DNA of 64,000 nucleotides from NCBI GenBank assembly GCA_009760855.2, contig WPIO01000054.1:2891501-2955500 (forward strand). Reading direction: 5' to 3'. The notes under the pieces are model-generated. The model had not been told where the DNA came from. It did not search any database and saw only the letters and a program-made list of their open reading frames with translations. Shown one piece after another: positions 59,703 to 64,000 of this stretch; the first letter of the stretch is position 1, and each line of letters begins with the position of its first letter. The position numbers and the translations under genes were made by a program. This DNA is from Cristatella mucedo (Eukaryota; Bryozoa; Phylactolaemata; Cristatellidae).

Positions 59703-61330
59703 ATCAATGACCAGAGTGATTGCTGATTTGTTTAACCTCAATAGAAACCTGAATATATATATAGAAGCTGCTGCAACGTTTTAACCCAAAAATTGAGCTC
59801 GGCCACTTGAGCAGCCAGCTCACCGACTCCACACAAAGGCTTCACTGATTATAGGATTAAATAAAGCTGCCGTCTAAAGCTGCGCCCTTCTGTGACTCTT
59901 GAAGCCGCACAGACTAAGCGGATGCCACGCTAGAGAGTGATTTCTCGGTACTAAAAAAGCCTAAACGGCTTTCGGTATCAGAAAAGGTTGAAATGCATAT
60001 TGAACTTAGTACCTGAGCAAAAGAAGTGCAATTTGCGATGCCGTGAGCTTTCCTAACTTGGTGACTTTAAATGGCTTGTGGCGCTGTGAGCTCGGCCGAC
60101 AAGATTATAAGCCGATGACTGAGTAATCCTGTGCCGTCGGGATAATCGGCTTATTCTGAATCGACGAGTCAGTCTCCATGCGACCGTGGTATTAGGTGTA
60201 CTGCCATATTTAGGCTTGGTCAAATGAACAAGTTTTGCATTGTTGGTTCAGATATGATCGCACTGTCGTCGCCCATGGCTTGAATCTGGCACTTTTCCGA
60301 AGCCACAGGAAAATGTCCAGCTTTTCTATTTCGGCAAACTTCCGGTTAAGGAACATAACCAAATTTGGTCTGTGCTTAGACGAACATTCAAAGGGCCAAA
60401 CCATTTCGTTACATTTGTGAAGTCGCGCCTAGATTTCGCAATTCTCTTCACCAAGCCCTTTGTCTTAGTACAATAATTAAAGACTTCCAGCCTGAGCTGT
60501 TGATCGTCGACCGCAGTGCTAAACATCTCAGTTCATCCGGTCAGATCGCTAAAGGGATGGGCGACGCCGTAAGACTTCTACGAGAGCTAAATTTTATTCC
60601 TAACCTGAATTGAATCAATTCAAGCATTTTCAACATGTTTCTTCTTGATGCGTTACTTCACCCGTTTTACTCATCTGTCCTTTTGAATCGCCCTCTGTCG
60701 TGTACTAGCACGTCACCAGCTCCCCAGCATCTAGTCACCTCGCCTTCCGTCGCACTAATTAGAGATGTGGTTGCGATTTTAGGCGTCGTGCTCGTTACCA
60801 CTAGCCAGTCGATCTAGCTTCCATTACCGCAAATTTAAGTTCATAGATAGAGGTTTTTTTTGTGAAGGTGAAATTATTAGTTTTGGGGGATCGTGCTCGG
60901 AGTTACGGTAGGTCTGGAGCACGCTTTTGAAAAAGAGTGCTACTTACATTGATTTGACATTTTGATAAGTGTCAGCTGGAGGCACGTCTCTTCCATTAAG
61001 TTGGTTTGCTGATGTCCTCATTGCTATGATCTTCTCCGGTTACGCTCCAAATTGATTTTAATGCTTGCATACGCACGATTAAGCTCGAGGTATTATCGGC
61101 TCTATCCCTGACATATCCCGGCTACAGAGCGGCCATGAGGCCATGAGAACATGAGTGCATTTATGTTTGTAATACCACGCTAGCGTAATCACGATCCTCG
61201 TGTTATTTTGGTAGATTGAAACTAGCCATGCGTGTGACACCGCGGAGATCGATTTACTTGCAGGTCACTGCAAAGCACCCAAATAGATGTTAGGTCATCA
61301 TAGGTTGCAATGGAAATCATCCGTTTCATT
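59703..61330 (+). repeat. Duplicated segment D1, copy 2, right of MULE
   Basis: ATCAATGACCAGAGTGATTG matches the empty site at about 43247. From about 59900 it aligns with 43490-44960 (see that entry). The overlapping frames 60210-60420 on both strands and 60635-60817 are not conserved with copy 1. Confidence 0.75.
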
Positions 61331-62480
61331 TACTCGTACCAATTATTGTTGCTAGTCAAGTACTAAATATTTCTTTGAATTTTCACCATAAAGTTGAGAA
61401 TTTATTTTGAATGCCCGCAATACTTAAGAATTTCCCATCAAGTCGGCGGCAGTGTGGTACGCAATAGGTGACTGGAAGGAACTGAATTGGAACGGGCGAC
61501 TGACTTGGGTCCGTCGCATCTGCTCGCCCCCCCCCCCCACTTTTATGCTGGCAAGTGCAACCTCGGACAGTGCTCACCGTTGGCCGCTCAATGTAAAAAC
61601 TCGAAGATCCAGGTCATGCCGTCGCTCTGGGATGCTAAGCACTCAAAACGCCGCAGCTCGACATGCCCGTCATTTGACTCCAACTGAGGTTAGGGCTTTG
61701 TGCTGCAGCAAGCCTGACATTGCCACCGTTCGCCGGCCAGCGGTTACATGTGACCAGCCTAAGTTTCAGCTGGAGATGATGCGTCTATTCTGGTAAATTT
61801 TTTTCTGCAGTCCTTATTTGCTGAAATCAACTTGTCCTGTTTCGCTACTGCCTAGTTGGCGTGCCTGCTCGTCATGATTCTAGACGCGATGATAGCCAGA
61901 GGCCCGACTATGCGTCGAGCGTGAGTGCAATTGTGTTAGCTTTAGCACGCTTGCATGAGTACGGGCCTAACTTTCTTGACATACTTTGAAACTGCGAGCG
62001 CCGCTGACCCGGCCAAGGTCGATTCCCTTGCAGATTACTCCGAAGTACCCAGATAGAGATTGCATCATCTTAAGTTACGGTCGAAACCATGTGTTGCAAC
62101 AACATGTACCCATTATTATGCTGGTCAAGTACCTAAATCTTCATCGAGTTTCAAGCATGGCGACGTGAGCAAGCGTTGAATGGTCACGGCACTTGACAAT
62201 TTCCGATCGATTGGGCAGCCGTTTTGCTTGCGTTGGCGGCTGGTGGAAACTGAGATGGAATCGTCCACCGATTTAGGGGGCCAGTCGCCTCTGCTCTCCC
62301 ACCGCTTTTCTTATCCAGCTGCTCGATACTCTAAGTCGAAGTGCCAGGTCAAGTCGCCGCTCCAGCACCCGCGCTCGACGTACCCGCCATTTTAGTCCAA
62401 GTCAATATATGGCTTTGAGCTGCAGCATGGCCTGACGCTGCCGCCGGCCGGCGGCAATATCCGACCGCCTTCACTTCGTG
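61190..62480 (+). repeat. Diverged tandem duplication, period about 700-750 bp
   Basis: Unit 1 (about 61190-61770) and unit 2 (about 61970-62470) share TTGCAGGTCACTGCAAAGCA / TTGCAGATTACTCCGAAGTA, ATTATTGTTGCTAGTCAAGT / ATTATTATGCTGGTCAAGTA, GGTCCGTCGCATCTGCTC / GGGCCAGTCGCCTCTGCTC, and CCGCAGCTCGACATGCCCGTCATTT / CACCCGCGCTCGACGTACCCGCCATTT (long matches split here). A 13-C run lies at 61526-61538. The frames 61452-61796 and 61487-61687 overlap in different phases and are not supported. Confidence 0.65.
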
Positions 62481-62583
62481 GCTAGTGCTACCGCCGCACA
62501 TCAAAAAGTACACTCAGGACGCTAGCTCGCTGGCCCGCCAGTGCGTGTTTTTTCGCCTCGCTCGCCTGCCTTACGCCAATCGC

Positions 62584-62623
<40 letters not shown>

Positions 62624-62779
62624 CAAACACGAGCGACGCCGCACCGCCGCTTTTCTAGCCTATTGTTTTGTGGTGCCCAGCTGCTTCTCCGCCGCCGAGC
62701 CCTCTCGAGAGGACGCGTGACCTGGCGCTGGCGGCGGCATAAAAGCGTCATCGCACTCGGAGCGGCGGCAGACGACGAC
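62480..62779 (+). promoter_or_regulatory. CpG-rich putative promoter with TATA-like box
   Basis: CG dinucleotides are frequent from about 62400 to 63000, unlike the AT-rich surroundings. CATAAAAG at 62738-62745 is a TATA-like element. The downstream TCATCGCACTC at about 62748-62758 and the first ATG at 62780 are at plausible distances. This is inferred from composition and position only. Confidence 0.4.
62585..62619. repeat. GA microsatellite
   Basis: About 17 GA units inside the GC-rich block, upstream of the probable first exon. Confidence 0.95.
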
Positions 62780-62864
62780 ATGCAGAGGCAGCAGCGGCTA
62801 CTTTGCGGTCGCCTTTCGCCGCTCGTGCGGCTAGTCTGCATGCTGCTGCTTCTCGCCTCCGAAG
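62780..62864 (+). CDS. Probable first coding exon: signal peptide, then splice donor
   Basis: ATG at 62780 (G at -3) begins MQRQQRLLCGRLSPL followed by VRLVCMLLLLASE: a short basic start and a hydrophobic core ending in small residues, typical of a secretory signal peptide. Directly after codon 28 plus one base comes GAAG|GTGAGAGA, a near-consensus 5' splice site. The resulting phase-1 intron is common after signal-peptide exons. The same frame is open upstream to 62663, but that part is arginine-rich and overlaps the TATA-like box, so ATG 62780 is preferred. The rest of the gene would lie beyond the window, so no product can be named. An alternative is chance in a GC-rich island. Confidence 0.5.
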
Positions 62865-63369
62865 GTGAGAGAGCGAGCCGCCGTCGCTGCCGCACGTGCC
62901 GCAGCGGGTCTCCGAAGAGTGTAGGTCGCCACCAAATGCCTGGTCGTCGCTGTTGCCCCCGCCACCACTCGTTTTGGTAGTGACAGCCGCTGCAGAGCTT
63001 CTCAGCGACCACGTGAAGTGCTAGTACATTCATGTATGTTTGAATCTGAAGCACACGACGCGGAGGCAATGCACTGTATTTGATCGGTGAATAATGACCT
63101 CGTAGCGTGGCTAGCCTAAATTTATGTCATATTTGGAGCTTGTACGGCAAGTCCTGTGACTTAGCTCTACTTAAGTGGCCGCCAGTCACTCGAGCCTGAA
63201 ATTTAAAGAACATTCGGAGAACGCTCCTCATAGAACATCAGAGACCTCAAATCCTTCATTTTTTTATCTGAAAAAATCCGTCCTGTTCCCACGCGATCTG
63301 CAGCTGCCTTGAAACGCAAAGATGCGACGGAAAGTAACCAGCGGTTCGCCAATAGCCCGCTGTCGGCGG
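62865..63369 (+). other. Putative start of intron 1
   Basis: GC-rich to about 63000, then AT-rich. The minus frame 62488-63069 here is an antisense, repeat-driven shadow. No second exon is visible in the window. Confidence 0.35.
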
Positions 63370-63610
63370 AAACTACTTTCTAAAAAAGTGTGATTGGTGA
63401 CAAGCGGTGCGTCAGACTTTGTCAAATACGTCGCGTTTGACGACGGAACGTTAGGCGATGAACCAAATTTCAAAGACAGATTTACGGCGGGCAGCATGGG
63501 CACCGGATGTGTCGTCGCTTGCTCGCAACGTGCACGCTGCCTGAGCGAGTCGGGTCAACGCTCAGCGATTGAAGCCGCAAAGCCACAGAGTCGAACGAAG
63601 TCATGGACGC
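63370..63610. repeat. Dispersed repeat R2, longest copy
   Basis: TGGTGACAAGCGGTGCGTCA and following blocks (GAACCAAATTTCAAAGACAG; GGGCAGCATGGGCACCGGAT; CAACGCTCAGCGATTGAAGC) align with 28940-29115 and 38596-38720. The frame 63394-63765 starts inside it and has no known domain. Confidence 0.6.
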
Positions 63611-64000
63611 AAAAGCCTACACGGGGCCGCAGATCACAGGAGCACCGCGATCAGCCAATTTTTAATAGGTTCACGCTACAAAATATCCTAAGCAGCAATA
63701 TTTATATAAAATATAAAAAAATAAACTTTGAATCATTCTCTCAGCAATTTTTTGACATTTTTTAACAACACATAATACTCCTGAAATTTGCACTGTAGTC
63801 GAAGCTGATAATTAATATGGACGGCAAGTGCTTAGATTTTATAGCTGCTGGCCCTGTGCGAATTTGGTCAACTTCACAATGCCTCGTGTTTCATAATGAG
63901 GTTCATAATGAGCTACGAGGTGCAACAGACACAAAGTAAATTTCGCAAAGCCACATTAAGTCCTCGCAAGGTGGGATTAATAATTACGTTCGAATGGTCA
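63611..64000. other. No gene recognised
   Basis: AT-rich spacer with a small direct repeat (TTCATAATGAG twice at 63891-63912). Confidence 0.5.

Noticed and set aside
61452-61796. 114-codon frame
   Set aside because: It lies in a diverged tandem repeat and passes through a 13-C run; unit 2 does not keep the frame.
62488-63069. 193-codon minus-strand frame
   Set aside because: It is arginine- and serine-rich, runs through the GA microsatellite, and opposes a better-supported plus-strand exon.

Overview
The window reads as non-coding, repeat-filled DNA from an animal (metazoan) nuclear genome. There are no bacterial-style operons. Open frames are short and broken, AT microsatellites are present, and the recognisable proteins are remnants of two non-LTR retrotransposon families of the CR1/L2 type (called LINE-A and LINE-B here) and of a Mutator-like DNA transposon of the MULE/FLYWCH type. 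LINE-A copies end in an (ATT)n tail preceded by a GTAAAGCGCC-type 3' end, a form common in invertebrates. I cannot name the host taxon from this sequence.

Layout. 0-5 kb: a 28-bp minisatellite, a 15-bp in-frame repeat, and copy 1 of a long unclassified element (E1). 5-11 kb: mostly unrecognised sequence with small repeats. 11-24 kb: decayed LINE-B copies, one with a nested LINE-A, one carrying endonuclease and reverse transcriptase remnants, and three pieces of a dispersed repeat called R6. 24-32 kb: 5'-truncated LINE-A and LINE-B pieces and a long TA microsatellite. 32-39 kb: E1 copy 2, split by a LINE-A that lost its reverse transcriptase in frame, then a tandem duplication of the E1 3' part. 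40-56 kb: a cluster of long diverged R6 copies, one interrupted by the best LINE-A reverse transcriptase copy, with a conserved unrecognised open frame at 48.6-49.3 kb. 56-62.5 kb: tRNA-like SINEs, a 2.2-kb MULE with terminal inverted repeats and a probable target duplication, and tandemly duplicated sequence. 62.5-63 kb: a GC- and CpG-rich block with a TATA-like box and a probable first coding exon (signal peptide followed by a consensus splice donor). This is the only candidate host gene.

How the parts relate. Many repeats can be aligned to one another by eye, and this gives the order of events: LINE-A inserted into LINE-B and into E1, the MULE inserted into an older duplicated segment, and LINE-A inserted into R6. 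Almost everything is dead by stop codons, frameshifts or truncation. The points that deserve most attention are the probable first exon at 62.8 kb, the RT-less LINE-A frame at 32.9-34.5 kb, the conserved frame with a shared stop at 48.6-49.1 kb, and the unclassified E1 element. All similarity statements are by-eye alignments within this window; no database search was possible.
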